The translations under genes were made by a program, and so were the position numbers. Shown piece after piece: positions 1 to 11,400 of a stretch of DNA of 64,000 bases. The stretch covers positions 1,136,404,182 to 1,136,468,181 of the forward strand of contig NC_056726.1 of NCBI RefSeq assembly GCF_019279795.1. Direction: 5' to 3'. The DNA is from Protopterus annectens. Lineage: Eukaryota > Chordata > Ceratodontiformes > Protopteridae. Each line of letters opens with the position of its first letter. Position 1 is the first letter of the stretch. Below the pieces are notes generated by a model, which did no database searches, was not told where the DNA came from, and saw nothing but the letters and a program-made list of their open reading frames with translations.

Positions 1-560
1 TCATTTATAGATATTCTGGTGTATTTTGTAGTATCATTTAAAATTTCAAACATTTTGCTCTCATAACTAATGTGGTCCATCAGCACAACACCCCCACCCT
101 TATCAGGCTTCATAATTATTATACTCCTATTTTCACTTAGTGACTTTAAAATCACCTGCTCAGGGCCAGTTCAATTTGAATTTACCATTTGACTACCCAA
201 AGTTTTCCTGAGCTCATGTTCTAATCCCAGCTCAAAATTTCTGAGCTGAGGATGTAATGGGGGGTTGAAAATGCTTTTGCGGGACAATTGCTCATTATTG
301 AAATTACAACCTTTCCCTTTAAAAAACAGTTCAAGGTTTTTCTTCCTAATAAATAATTTAATGTCTATTAGTAACTTGAAAATATTTGTTCTTTCCTTTG
401 GAATAAAACCAAAACCTTTTGTAAGTAATTCAAAATAATTAATATTTATTGTTACATCAGTGTAGTTAAAAATGTTAAAATCATTATATGTATATTTAAA
501 ACCATCATTTATTATTATTCCCAGACTGGTCGTCTCCTCCCTTGAGCTCCCCAGTTTCTG
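1..560 (-). pseudogene. Penelope-like element reverse transcriptase, N-terminal part (runs off the left edge)
   Basis: Read on the minus strand from about 560 to 1, one frame gives a Penelope-type (PLE) protein. A segment containing FELLTKGFGFIPKERTNIF and the basic stretch LFIRKKNLELFF matches the usual region before the RT domain. It is followed by ENRSIIIMKPDKGGGVVLMD, the conserved start of PLE reverse transcriptases (normally ADKGGAVVVMD-like). A frameshift or stop lies near position 165, between the two blocks, so this copy is probably dead. The RT fingers/palm and any GIY-YIG endonuclease would lie to the left of the window. The family is clear from the motif; the subgroup is not. It abuts Harbinger copy A, whose homology to copy B begins at about 625. 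Confidence 0.75.
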
Positions 561-902
561 GTTTTGTAGTTTTTTGAATTGTAGCTGACAGGTTCCCTGT
601 GCATAAGTCTCTCTGACCTTCTAAGATATATCGATGTACATATATTGCTATAGATATGGAGAGAGGGTGGGGAGTGTGACAGAGAGGGGGTGAGAGTGAC
701 AGAGGGGGTGGGACTGGGAGAGTGTGAGATAGTCATATACAGTCATATCTGTAGATAGTCAGATCTGTCTGTCTATGTATATGTATCTACATATATCTAT
801 ATCTGTATGTGTGTATTACATATATATGTTTGTACATATTCTATCTATCTACATCTGTCTATGTATTCCTACATCCCTCTCTATCTATGTATACATATAT
901 GC

Positions 903-904
<2 letters not shown>

Positions 905-957
<53 letters not shown>
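905..957. repeat. (TA)n microsatellite
   Basis: Near-perfect TA dinucleotide run inside copy A. The corresponding tract of copy B (34760-34983) is about four times longer. The YIYIY reading frames here are artefacts of the repeat. Confidence 0.95.
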
Positions 958-960
<3 letters not shown>

Positions 961-1393
961 CATACATATATTGACATACATACGTATCCATATGATAGAT
1001 AGGTATATCAACATGTTTGTTTACAAAACTGTATACACACACTGACATACTGCTAAACATACATAACTGTGAAACCTACTTTGTACATTGCACTACAACC
1101 TACATTGTTATGTGCACAGAGATGCCCTCACATACATATGTATGTACAGCCTTCACTGATAGTTGCTGTATGTCCCCTGCCCTATGCACATCCTCATATA
1201 CATATAGATACAGACCAATGACACATATGGAGGGTTCACAGTATGTAGACTTTTAAAGTATTACTTTACATTACCTGTGTTTGTCACAGCTGCTTGCGTT
1301 GCCTTTTGGATTGGTGTCCTGCTGCTTCTCCAGTTGACAGATGTCAGCTTTCTAGTAGGTTTTGTTACGTGTTTTTGTTTGTGTATTTTTTTT

Positions 1394-1394
<1 letters not shown>

Positions 1395-1425
<31 letters not shown>
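1395..1425. repeat. (CT)n microsatellite
   Basis: Pyrimidine tract of about 15 CT units just before a conserved block beginning CCTCCAGAGGGTGCAATGAA. The same tract occurs in copy B at about 35330-35405. Confidence 0.9.
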
Positions 1426-1428
<3 letters not shown>

Positions 1429-2406
1429 ACCTCCAGAGGGTGCAATGAAAGTATTGCATGTGTGGACTGGGAGTACAGTATGCTTTTGTAGGTATCTGCA
1501 TATGTCCATGTGATGGCCTCTGCACCAATTGTTAGCCAGCATTTGTTAATTGCATGCAGCCAGTTGTGTACTGATTGCAGTTCTCACTGTGATTTCAGGA
1601 CAGTGCTATAAAAAGGTATGTGAGATAGTCAAAGCCATTTCAGAGTTGAAGGGCAGGAACCATGCTGGTATGCTGTGGACACTGTTCTGTGAGTGTAAAG
1701 GTTAGTATCTCTCGTATTTCCGGCTGTGTTGTAGATTAACATTTCTCCATTCATTTCTCCAGTTTCCTGTACTAAGTGTGTATTTACACTGACACCTAAG
1801 ACTACTACTACTGTTAATGTGGGTGTGTGTGCTTTCCTGTGGGACATGTGGTGTAACTGGTATATAGCAGTGGCTCTTGCACTTTGTTGCTGTGGCTTCA
1901 ATATTTGCCCTTTACATTCACTACTTGTATGCCTGCTAGGTGTCTTGACTGTAGTGTGTTGCTGTGGCTTTCCTATTTTCCATGTACATTCACACCTTGG
2001 AATGCTTGCTGTATCTGCTAGGGTGTTACTGCATGCAGTGTGGTCTGGCCATAGTGTGGGCCTTGACATCTATTAGGGTATTTGAGTATGCTGCTGAGCA
2101 GGCCCCAGAGACTCTCAGGTACATCTTTTATCTGCCTCATGGAATGGTACATATCAGTGGGGTACAACCATTAAATTGTCTGGTATTCTGCAGTTGTGAC
2201 TGTGGGTTAGCATGAGCATATGTATTACTACACTATTTCTGCCGTGCAAGTGGTGCATACTTTCAGTACTTCATAGTTACCATTGCATGTGTTGTAACAC
2301 CTTTCTGCCTACTGTTTGTACATTTCACAGGGAGTCTGTGGGGCATCCCTGTAACTCAGTCACTGTTGCTATGTCTAGGCTCTTAACTATTCAAATATGG
2401 CAGTGT

Positions 2407-2702
2407 CAGACCTCTCAAGTGTACAGATATTTGCAGGATGTCCACATTTTTGCCTCATATTTTGGTCCATATCTCACAAACAGCTTTTTCTGGCAAGTCA
2501 CTCAGGGCTCAAGTCAGACTATAGTGACAAACATTCAGTTTCAGACTTCGTACCCTTCCAAACATCCAACATAATGCAAAACCTGTTACTCTCTCAACTG
2601 TCTAAGTTTGTTGGAGCAATATTTGAAATGTGTCCCTGTTTTTGGGCCTTTGCTCCACATTTTTTATTACTTAGTCTGGATGTGTTGCTGTAAGAGGGTA
2701 TG
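2407..2702. mobile_element. Non-autonomous hAT-like MITE present only in copy A
   Basis: A 296-bp segment absent from copy B. It is flanked by an 8-bp direct repeat, GGCAGTGT (2399-2406) and GGCAGTGA (2703-2710). Copy B has a single GGCAGTGT at the same place, followed directly by the shared TTATC sequence, so it supplies the empty site. The ends are short imperfect inverted repeats: it begins CAGACCTCTC and the complement of its right end begins CATACCCTCT. An 8-bp duplication and CA-starting termini fit the hAT superfamily. It has no coding capacity. The superfamily call is an inference from duplication length. Confidence 0.65.
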
Positions 2703-2938
2703 GGCAGTGATTATCCTGCTGTGAGTATGTGTGTGGCTTGCAAGGTGCTACAGTGACATTATTACCTACTAGCTACCAACTAGCATGGCTGTTTCTGTTC
2801 ACACACTACTATTATAGAAATCCACTAGATTTGACAATAAATATACATGACATGCTTTGTGTACTACACATCCTATATTCCCTTTACATTCATTCCTACT
2901 ACTGCATGACATATTTATTGTAGCACAATGTTCTTATA

Positions 2939-3006
2939 TAGCAGTCATGGCTTAGTGGTAAGTCATGCAGACTACTGTTTCCAAGGTCCTGGGTTCGGGA
3001 CTAACA
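2939..3006 (+). repeat. tRNA-like SINE segment (copy A)
   Basis: Contains an A-box-like TGGCTTAGTGGT followed about 35 bp later by a B-box-like GGGTTCGGGACT, the spacing of a tRNA-derived pol III promoter. Acceptor-stem pairing and a CCA-ready 3' end are absent, so this is a SINE head or tRNA relic and not a gene. The paralogous copy is at 36700-36766. Confidence 0.6.
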
Positions 3007-3057
3007 GTGGGATTTTATTTTGCTTGTGAGCAGACTACAGCCCTTGTCATTCAGAGT

Positions 3058-3176
3058 GACTAAGGCACTTTTAATCAGTTGTAACCGGGTTAGCACTGGT
3101 TTGCGCGGAGCTCACACATGCGCACTGGCATTCAGCTCCGCGCATACCCGCTTACAACTGCTTAAAAGTGCTTACT
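3058..3176. repeat. Short foldback repeat (copy A)
   Basis: Imperfect inverted repeat of about 25 bp per arm. The left arm runs through GGCACTTTTAATCAGTTGTAA and the right arm through TTACAACTGCTTAAAAGTGC. The centre is GC-rich and contains further palindromic bits around GCGCGGAGCTC. The equivalent in copy B is 36817-36967. Confidence 0.65.
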
Positions 3177-3763
3177 CTTGCGCACACCCACGCTAATTTC
3201 TTTGAAAGAAATGAAAATGGGGAGACAGGAAAGTGGTGAAAAAGGGGTCACAAAGAGGGTAGGACAGTAGGGAAACAAGCTCGGGTTTTTCAGGAGGGAT
3301 GTAGGTAAGGCCCATAGCTGCCCATTTCTTCATCAGCAACAGCTGTGCATATGTTTGTAATTTGGTGTGACATTTGAAACTTTCCACCTCTGAGAGAGGT
3401 GTAAGGACAACAATAATACTTGTTGTACAGCCAATTGTAATTGACAGTTTCCATGTCCAGCAGACATGTTTGCAAAATGGGCAGCTATGTATGGGGCGTA
3501 TTTTTTTTGTGGGTACAGAGTGCCCTTTTTTTTTTTCAGGTGAGAGTGGTATGTCAGGTACAGGAAGTCGGTATAGCTGGGGAGGTAGGTTGGGTAGGTT
3601 AACAGACAAGACAAACAAGATGCATACAGGGGCGGTGTATGACACATGTGGGGGGGTTTACACAATTGACGGGGACGAATGTTTGGATATCTCGAGCCCA
3701 TGAGCCCACAGATGGCAACAGTGGAACTGAGATCCCCACCCATGGGCAGTTGCCATTGTGCCT

Positions 3764-5778
3764 TCACTGCCCAGGACGGGGCTGTGCTGGGGGCTGTGTA
3801 GGCCAGGCAGCAGGCATGCTCGTTAGTTGTGCCACCCATGCCTCAAGCTGGCGTAGGGGCCCAAGAACAGCATCCCGGATCTCCCTACGCACCACAGTCC
3901 AGACATTACGGAGGGTGAGTGGATGTTCTCCTCCGGCCACACTTGCAGAGGGGGGACGAGCCCCATTCCCTGCAGGGCTTCCACCCGCAGTTGGCACAGG
4001 GTCACCGGAGGAGGGTCCAGCCTGGGCACTACTTCCAGGTGCACTCGCCAGCTGAGGAGGGAGAGGTGGGTCCGCTGGAACCCACCTTCCCTGTCGTCCT
4101 ATGTTTTGCATTATGTTATGACAGTTTGGGTTAGTAACGTACAATACCATTCACAATTAGTTGTAACAGCATGCATTAGAATTCCCATTAAACAAACACC
4201 CATATATTCAAACCATTGAACAGCAAGCATAACACATGCATAATTTGAACAGCAATACACAATCCAACAACATGCAGGGTTGATTGATGGCAACAGGCCA
4301 TCAGGTTTGGATGTATGAACAGGGCAGATGCATCAATGGGCATGCAAATATTTATGACCCAACAGGATAAATGTCCAGGGGTGTTAATTGTGATTGCACA
4401 TACCAATTTCACGTGGAATGGATTATATGTGGTTATAGGGTAGGGTGAAGAAAATTTAATTAACAACTTCAAATACCAATACATATGCTGTACATTTCTA
4501 ATAGCTGCAGATATATACACACTACAGTTCTGCCTACAGTTTCCTATGTGATAACTACTTCAGGTTGGTGATAGGAATGTTACTGCTACATCAATATACA
4601 TTTTAATTTTTATTCATACACATTCATATCTGGCTCTGTTCAGCTACATCATCCTGCTACATTTGCTTTATATAGCTATAGACAACTGTGGATGTTTGGT
4701 ATTTCAGACAACCATACTATCTGCATATTGCAGACTGAGAGCAACATACCCGATTTTGAGACACACATTCCAGCTGCGGTACCATTTTCAACACATGTTA
4801 CTGTTTGGTTCTGCCTGTCACATTCATTTCATTCTGTACTGACTGCAGTATACTTTATTCAGGAGTTATTACTACTTTATTCGTGGATTCATACCTCTTT
4901 CTCACACTCTCTCACTTGTTTTATTTTTACAATTCAGGATGGTACTTAATTCTAGGCTTTATTGACATGTTTTACCTGTAGTTATAACAATCTTTTCCAA
5001 CAGTCTCACTTCTGTCATGTTTCCGTATTTCAACAGGGATATATTTCGCACGTGTTTCACTCAGCTTCTGCAGCTGTACTTTTCAGCCTGCTGCAGGTTA
5101 TGTACTATTATATTACAGGTGGGGCATCTTTATTTCAGACTTGTTTCATTTTTATGTTTGGATTACAGGCTGCATCACACTTTTGTAATAAAGCAATAGT
5201 TGCAAACCTTCTTACACTGTTACTTGCACATTTTATTAATTAGTGACTACACTGCACTCTTTTGCTAACTGTCATACTTATATATTTATTTACAGTTACA
5301 GGGAGAGAATTACTGACCTGCCTGGTGGCGCAACCGTGCCAGCCTATTGCCATAGGCTCGACGGTTCACAGAACCACACCTGCAGCTGTAATATAAATAA
5401 AGTAATATTGGAATGCACATCTCCATAATATCAGCTAGGTTAATTTCTTACATAAATAATTAAATGTAACTTACTCAGTAGTGGGGTGCTGGGCATTTGC
5501 CGGGCCTCCTGGATCCAATGGTTCAGTTGGTCCTGCTTCCATCTCTTCAGGTCCGCATGGTGGTGATGGACCTGCTCACCAGTCCTTGGTATCCCTGTGG
5601 CACTGGTGAGATCATGAGCCAACCGGTCCCACGCCTCAGCCCTATATGCTCCCAACAGGACCTGGCCCTGCATGAGTTGGGCCTCATGATTGTGGACAAG
5701 GAGCCAAACCATATATTTGGACTCCTCAATGCACCACCTCTGTGCTCAGAAGCAACTACCCTCACTTACACCTGACAT
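3764..5778 (-). pseudogene. Myb/SANT-like Harbinger accessory protein, copy A, two exons, one nonsense codon
   Basis: Exon 1 (5778-5475) begins at an ATG conserved in copy B. It encodes a Myb/SANT-like domain with the recognisable features EAWDRLAHDL and IPRTGEQVHHHHADLKRW. It ends at a good donor (GTAAGT) in phase 1. Exon 2 (4098-3764) follows an acceptor reading CAAAACATAG and continues in frame with a Pro/Ala/Gly-rich linker and a helix around VVRREIRDAVLGPLRQLEAW; it ends at a stop shared with copy B. The predicted length is about 212 residues. Known family role: in PIF/Harbinger elements a Myb-like protein binds subterminal DNA and brings the transposase to the ends. In this copy a TGA interrupts exon 1 after SEGSCF (near 5747), whereas the two stops of copy B read as Gln and Trp here. 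Confidence 0.7.
4099..5474 (-). other. Predicted intron of the copy A Myb-like gene
   Basis: No ORF of interest. The sequence is AT-rich and collinear with copy B 37911-39271. Consistent phase-1 splice sites at both ends in both copies support this as an intron and not an intergenic spacer. Confidence 0.55.
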
Positions 5779-5971
5779 CCTTACTGCAAGTCGGTTCTAC
5801 AATCGGTTATGCTGTGTATTCCCACCTATGGGGCTTATATATGCCGTTTTTTCCGCACTTATCTGTGATTGGCCATTTTGGAATTGTATCAGCTTCACAA
5901 AACCTGCTTTGTCATGCTCCTCTTTCTATTCATTCCTATATATATATGCTATTACTGAATTTGTAAGTGCA

Positions 5972-6034
5972 ATTGTCATGGCTTAGTGGTTCAGTACTTT
6001 GACTATGGTGCATGGTATCCTGGCCATTGCTTTT
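5972..6034 (+). repeat. Decayed tRNA-like segment (copy A)
   Basis: Shares the TGTCATGGCTTAGTGGT A-box region with the segment at 2939. Its B-box region has been deleted in copy A; copy B keeps it (CGAGTTCAAGC at about 39804-39814). Not a functional tRNA. Confidence 0.5.
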
Positions 6035-6094
6035 TATGTCTGTCTACACAAGCTATCCGTGTGTCTGTGTATAGGCAGTTTTGATACAGCTTGC

Positions 6095-6370
6095 TCAACG
6101 TTGCCCGTTGGTTAGCTTGTTGGCGCAGTGCACAGCTCCGCGCAAACGAATCACACTGGTTTACACGTGGTTTGGCTGTCAGCACGCATATTACGCTCAG
6201 CTCAGCTACGGGCACACAGTTTTAGCGTGCTAAAACGCTGCTCAACCCCAGGTACTCATTTTACACCTGTTAACCACTGCTCACCTACGGGCACTCATTT
6301 TAAACCTGTTAAACCACTGCTCACCTACAGGCAGATGTACTCAACTTGTTAGACTGTAGCTCAGCTATAG
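6095..6370. repeat. Short internal direct repeats in copy A
   Basis: A roughly 40-bp motif (CTGCTCACCTACGGGCACTC and neighbouring CTGTTAAACC) occurs two to three times in a row. Copy B at about 39890-40140 has one unit fewer. The region also has palindromic AGCTCCGCGCAAAC-like blocks related to the foldback at 3058. No ORF. Confidence 0.55.
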
Positions 6371-6520
6371 GCATATCTGACATTTTTTTTTTTTATTATC
6401 TCACATTTCTTCAAAATACATGGCCCATTTCATTACATTTTACATAAAATATAATTTTATATGTGTACATACATGTCAGGGACTTGTTTCGTGCTTATTT
6501 CACTAAAAATAAAAATTGAT

Positions 6521-6590
6521 GTTGTGGGGGCTCGAACCATGACTGCCTCCTCTTCAGCCGACGTCTCTACCGCTACGCTATTGCTTCTTG
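6521..6590 (-). repeat. tRNA-like SINE segment, minus strand (copy A)
   Basis: On the minus strand it reads AGCGTAGCGGTAGAGACGTC (A-box-like) and ends with GGTTCGAGCCC (B-box-like), about 70 bp in all. It is the most tRNA-like of the three segments in this element but has no clear acceptor stem. The copy B equivalent is 40287-40356 with a weakened B box. Confidence 0.6.
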
Positions 6591-6831
6591 GCTTACTTTG
6601 CATATTTAGTTCTTATATGCTTTTCCACTTACTGCTAACTGTGGCTAAGCGGGCACACCAGCAAGCAGCGCACTCACGGGCAAACATCTTTACAACTTAA
6701 AAAAAATATATATATGATGTTCATTTATACATTTTATGTTCATAGTCTGTGGGGGCATGTGTTGTGTTGTGTTTATTCACATTTACACGGACTCTGTCGT
6801 GGGGGTTTACTTTCGGGACTTTTACTCTTCT

Positions 6832-6875
6832 GGGGGCGTGTCCGTTTGCAGGACTCGACCTACGGACACGCCCCC
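6832..6875. repeat. 14-bp perfect hairpin near the element end
   Basis: GGGGGCGTGTCCGT and its exact complement are separated by 16 bases. The arms are decayed in copy B (about 40612-40650). It lies in the subterminal region and could be a protein-binding palindrome; that role is inference. Confidence 0.7.
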
Positions 6876-6968
6876 TACTGTCTTCCATGGACCGTGTTAG
6901 CCTTAGGTGTGATTCAGCATGCCCTCATGCATATGCATGATATGCTGACGTCACACCATTTAACTGCA

Positions 6969-7019
6969 GCCTCCGTGTAAGCCTTGTAACTCTTACACGG
7001 AGGCTTCGTGAATCCTGCC
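6969..7019. repeat. Right terminal inverted repeat of Harbinger copy A
   Basis: The outer end is CTTCGTGAATCCTGCC, the complement of the left end at 11159 (GGGCAGGATTCACGA). Just inside is a 13-bp palindrome, GCCTCCGTGTAAG and its complement. GTGTAAGAG-type motifs recur at both ends of the 29.6-kb insertion, as expected for subterminal binding sites of Harbinger proteins. Confidence 0.65.
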
Positions 7020-9160
7020 TTTGAGCTTACATACTTTTTTCTTTTTCTTTTTTGTGCGCATTGCAGATGTTTAACCCATAACTCCTTCAGTACTTACTCG
7101 TACTTTCAATCCTTCATTAATATACTTGCAACTTGATATTAGAATGCAGTTGTAAAACTCTTAGAATTATAATAAACATTTGTAATTTGCCTAACTATGC
7201 ATAATACTGCTTTTGAAGACTGTTTTTGCTGGAGTTTTTATGCTATCAGACAATTACAAAATATTGTAAGAAACAAAATAGATATTGACTTAACTAACAC
7301 ATACTTAAAACAGATATATTTACATTATTTACATTTGCTGTGGTCTGCCTTTTGCTGCACTTTAGATAAAAAAATAAATAAATAAATGCATGTCAGTCTT
7401 GTGACATCATGTCTTTCTGCGTTTAACTACTCTCATTTGATTTCTATGCCCTAGAACGTTTTTATTTTAAATGGTTTTAAAATCACTATAAGTGCCTTGT
7501 TTTAACCGAAGGAAAGTCTGTGCTGTGTATACTTAATCATTTGCAAAAGGTAGAATAGTATGTCATAAATTATTTCTCATCAGCGCAATTAACTGCTGTT
7601 TCTTTAACTCCTTACTAACCAGATTACATTTGTCAGTATTTTGTTCTGCTGACTTTAAAGCTCTTATGCACTTTTGAAAAAGCGTTTGCATATGTTGTCT
7701 GAACTTTTTGAAATCACTCTGACTGTGTCTTAGAAGTTTATTAAATCTTTTTGTCAGTTCACCATGAACTTTGTCTCTGTTCTTATCTGTTTTGTAATGT
7801 GCAGTGGGTTTATGCCACTTTTGTCTAGCAAAATGTACAGAGGATGTTGTAAATAACTGACTTGACTGATATTGTAACTCTGAAATTAACATTTTTACAT
7901 GCGGTGACAGGGCATAAATGTTTACTGTCATACAAATGATGTTGCTGTTTAAGATACCAGTCAAACATAACATATTTACATAAAGCACTGACATTAACAT
8001 TAACTAATAAAGTACTGTATGTGCTACAGTCATGTTTATACCAATCTTTAAACCCTGACAATACATGTGCTGGACTATTACTACTGTCTACCTGAAAGGT
8101 AGTGGTACACTTTACAGTTCTGTTGTTTATGGCATCCATGTAGAATGAGAAACAAAAAAAGAATTACCAGTTTCTGTGAGGAAGGTGATCAAGTCTTCCA
8201 TTGAGAAAGCGTGGAAAGTCCCTCATTGATTCTCCCAAAAGGTGGCCAAACGCAGCTGGCAGATTCAGTTGTGCATATGTACAGGTCCTGTGGAACTTGC
8301 AGAGATGCACTGTTCTGCTACTGGATACTGTGCATAAGAAGAAGGCAAACGTTTGCTCTGCATCTGGACGTACTAACTGAATAAATGAAAAAGTAGCTGT
8401 AGTTGTCACAATGAGAAACCATGCGGTCTGTCAACTGTGCCTTGCCATTGAAGAATTCTGTGAATTCTATGCACATCTTTTTGTTTATCTTGCTGTTAGT
8501 TGCATTTACATGCATACACACCACAGTATGTTAACTCTTAGTATGAACAGCTACTTTTAAATGCTGGATTGTACAAAGTACAATAAATACACGGAGGCAA
8601 ACTGCTTCAGTAAACTGCTTTATTTAGTACGACATTTCTGTTACATTTAACTTTTGGTTCTACAAACATGCAACAAATGCTGTCAGCTCTCTATAGCAAA
8701 TTCCCAAAGTCTGTTTAAGCATAGTTACATTTAGACCACAAGATCTGGTATTTTTCTCAAAGTCTGATGTAATACAGTTCTTTCTGTGTATAACAGCTTT
8801 CCTTTGTTCCCTTGTCCTTGGTTCTTTGTAGTTTGATGATCCATGGAAACCCAGTCTTGCATTATCTGAAACGTGGTGTTCCAGCACTGTCTAAAACTTT
8901 ATGTTACATTTCTTTACTTCATGGATGCCCTTGCAGCTGCCATCTACATAGTTATTTTTACAGTCTTTGTTTCTCAATAACATACTCTTTCACATGGATG
9001 CCAAAAATCTATTTAAGCTATTATATGTTTGCCAGCACATATACTATTTTCTATTTTTCAGCGTTTTACATTATTTCTAAATTAAACCTTTATATTTCAT
9101 ATTATTCTTGCAGCTTTTATTCAAGCTAATTATCATGCTAGCAACAGTTTGAAAAGACAG
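7020..9160. other. Unassigned AT-rich region between copy A and the R4 element
   Basis: Open frames of 145 and 104 codons occur on the minus strand (8000-7563 and 8139-7825) with overlapping, shifted frames, and an 81-codon frame at 8409-8164. I recognise no domain. The 145-codon frame has a Lys-rich segment around ALKSAEQNTDKCNLVSKELK. Part of this may be the 3' untranslated end of the R4 element to its right or a different decayed transposon; I cannot tell which. Confidence 0.3.
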
Positions 9161-9169
9161 TGGATAAAA

Positions 9170-11158
9170 CAGAATAATACTATTCTTTCATAAAGTTCAA
9201 GAAATTAGTATTGTTTCAGATTTTGATGTCATCCAGAAATGCTCTATGCCGCACCTGCAATGTGCCCAGTAATGACTCCTGCAATTTGTATGGAGTTACA
9301 TGTATTGGTAACATATCTAAATACGACTGTAGATTCTTGTTTATAACACCCGTTGCTCCTACTACTATTGGAACTGTTTGGGTATCTTTCTTCCACATTG
9401 CTCTCATTTCTGCTTGCAAATCCTGATATTTTATTACTTTGTGTCTCTGTCTATGCAAGACAGTGTAGTCACTGAGTATAGTGATTTCAATGATCAATAC
9501 TACTTTTGTCTTCTTTTCATAGACCACTATATCTGGTTTTCTCTCATCTGTCTTTTGAACTGTTGGTAATGGGTGATCCCATGTCATATAGGCTTCATCA
9601 TTTCCTATGATGCTTTGTGGCTCATGTTTCCAGTGTTTTTCAGCTACTTCAATATTATAATATTTTCACAATCTCCAGAGCAATAGTCTTCCCACATTAT
9701 TATGCCTTTCAGTATGCAGTCCTTCTGTCATTAGTATGTCACAACCAGCAACAAAGTGTGCAACTGTCTACAAATCTGTTTTACAAAACCTATATTTGTC
9801 TGTTTCTCCCACATATTTAATGGACTTTGTAAAGCAATGTAGTCCACTATCTTGGGCCACCAATTTTAACCTTTTATCCTTTGGTTTGAATTTGCCTCTT
9901 CTTAACCATGCATGCATTTGATCCTGATCAACATGAGGTTGTTCCAGGAGTTTTCTATGCATGCAACTATATTTATGCATTTTACACATTTATTGTCTTC
10001 TTATCTGATTCTTCACTTTATATTCTTTCCTTTGTTTTTTGGCACATTCAGTTGCTTCCTAATTTTTATCTAGTTCTGGTTTGATTTCCATTCCCACTTG
10101 ACTCTGATATACTTCTGCTAGACTAAGAAGGGAAGTCATCTTAGATTTATTATCCTCATGTTTCAAAATGTTCACTATGTTTGGGTCTTGTAAGGTCAGC
10201 AGATATGTATGCAGTCTCACAATTGCAGATCTATATATGTAATTGGTTTCAAGGAGGCCCATACCTCCTTTGAAATGTGGAATATATAATCTTGGTATGG
10301 ACTGATTTTTATAAATCATTCGATGAGCATGAAGCATCCTTCTTGTTTTCTTATCTAATCTATCCAACACCTTTTGGGGGCAGTCAATTATGTCAAAACT
10401 GTAAGTTAGAACAGGAAGAGCAAACAGGTTTACAGCTTGAATTATGTTCCTAGATGTCAACAATGTTTTGGGGATTAATTTAAGTCTTCTAAAATACTCC
10501 TTGCTGAGTTTTATTTGCATTTATTCATGTTTTATTGTTGATCCTTCATCAGTTCCCAAATATTTATACATTTCCTTGTATATCACATTCTTGCCCCAAA
10601 CTGATGTTTTCTTGGTGGTGTAACTTTCCTGCTTTAAAGGTTGCTATTGCACATTTATCAAGACCAAATGACATTCTTATATCATCTGAAAAACTTTTGA
10701 CTACTGGTAGTTGTGCTTTCAGTTCCTCATCTGATGAGCTATATGGTTTTAAATGCTCAACAAACAGAAGATGAGAACTCTTTACACTTTTTTGCTTTTT
10801 GGGAGGCACATTGTAGCCATGACCTAATCTGTTAAGCCGACAGTTTAATGGGTTAAGGACAAGATAAAAGAGCAGCAGTGACAAAGTCACCCTGGAGTAT
10901 CCCCCTTTGGATTTTTATCCCTGGAATAATAAGTTGTCACAGTACTTAATTCAAGCACCACCAAGTCATTTATTATGGCTTAACTGCAAAGTGATTTGCC
11001 ACTATTTCATGGTTGCTGTGATGTAGTTTATCAGGGTAGGGTTTATCTTGTACATTTTAAGCACTCTTTTATCCATGAATGTGGGATACTGTCAAATGCT
11101 TTCTGTAGTCTATCCATGCCATACTTACATTCTTCACCTTTTTGCAGTTCTCCACTAT
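9170..11158 (-). pseudogene. R4-clade LINE, 3' half: RT palm to restriction-like endonuclease
   Basis: The minus strand, read from 11158, starts inside the RT domain (MAWIDYRKAFDSIPHSW, a hallmark block). It continues through HLLFVEHLKPYS, where the catalytic FADD/YADD-type motif is replaced, then YFRRLKLIPKTLLTSRNIIQ and the LDRLDKKTRRMLHAHRMIY region. A Cys/His segment follows, and then the restriction-like endonuclease with RKPDIVVYEKKTKVVLIIEI, KYQDLQAEMRAMW and the terminal LQESLLGT block. This order is characteristic of R4/Dong-type LINEs, which use a PD-(D/E)xK endonuclease near the C terminus. Stops and frameshifts are frequent. It joins logically to 40792-43640; the two are halves of one element split by the 11159-40791 insertion. 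Confidence 0.85.
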
Positions 11159-11400
11159 GGGCAGGATTCACGATGGCTTGCACGGAGTCTAAGAGTCGTG
11201 TAAGACTACATGCAGCCATCGCGATCCAGGAACAGCCCGAAATCCCATGTAAGAGACTAGCTAAAACGTCTCTTACATGGGCAGGGCGTGGATATGCTAA
11301 TTACCTCACTTTCAGCTGAAAGGCATGCAAATGAGGTAGATTAGCGATCCACGAAGCTGAAACCAGCCCGTGTAAGAGTCGTGTTAGGTGCAGAAATGTA
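11159..11400. repeat. Left terminal region with subterminal palindromes
   Basis: Starts GGGCAGGATTCACGA. Within 240 bp the motif family (C/A)GTGTAAGA or its complement occurs at least four times, including a perfect 14-bp hairpin CCCATGTAAGAGAC and its complement (11244-11281) with a 10-base loop. The same motif clusters at the right end. Known Harbinger biology makes these plausible binding sites for the Myb-like protein; that is inference. Confidence 0.65.

Larger units (their letters stand above)
625..7019. mobile_element. Copy A: right-hand part of a large Harbinger-type element
   Basis: This stretch aligns with about 31640-40791 (copy B) in the same order: GA-rich and (TA)n tracts, a (CT)n tract, a tRNA-like segment, a foldback, a two-exon Myb/SANT-like gene, two more tRNA-like segments and a terminal inverted repeat ending CGTGAATCCTGCC. 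The copies are clearly paralogous but diverged and carry different later insertions (a 296-bp MITE only in A, a CR1 only in B). The left part, expected to hold the transposase, is missing; homology stops near 625 against the Penelope-like fragment. Assignment to PIF/Harbinger rests on the Myb-like gene and on the same terminus flanking the transposase-bearing insertion at 11159. Confidence 0.65.

Noticed and set aside
1629-2069. 146-codon minus-strand frame
   Set aside because: No motif, and the equivalent region of copy B does not keep it open; a chance frame in element DNA.
2939-3006. Functional tRNA gene
   Set aside because: A and B boxes are present but acceptor and anticodon stems do not pair properly, and it lies within a mobile element.
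3333-3839. 168-codon minus-strand frame overlapping the end of the Myb-like gene
   Set aside because: Downstream of the shared stop in another frame; part of it reflects 3' UTR sequence and the copy B version has a different structure.
7563-8139. Host gene exon
   Set aside because: Overlapping 145- and 104-codon frames are shifted relative to each other, with no domain and no convincing splice sites; left unassigned.
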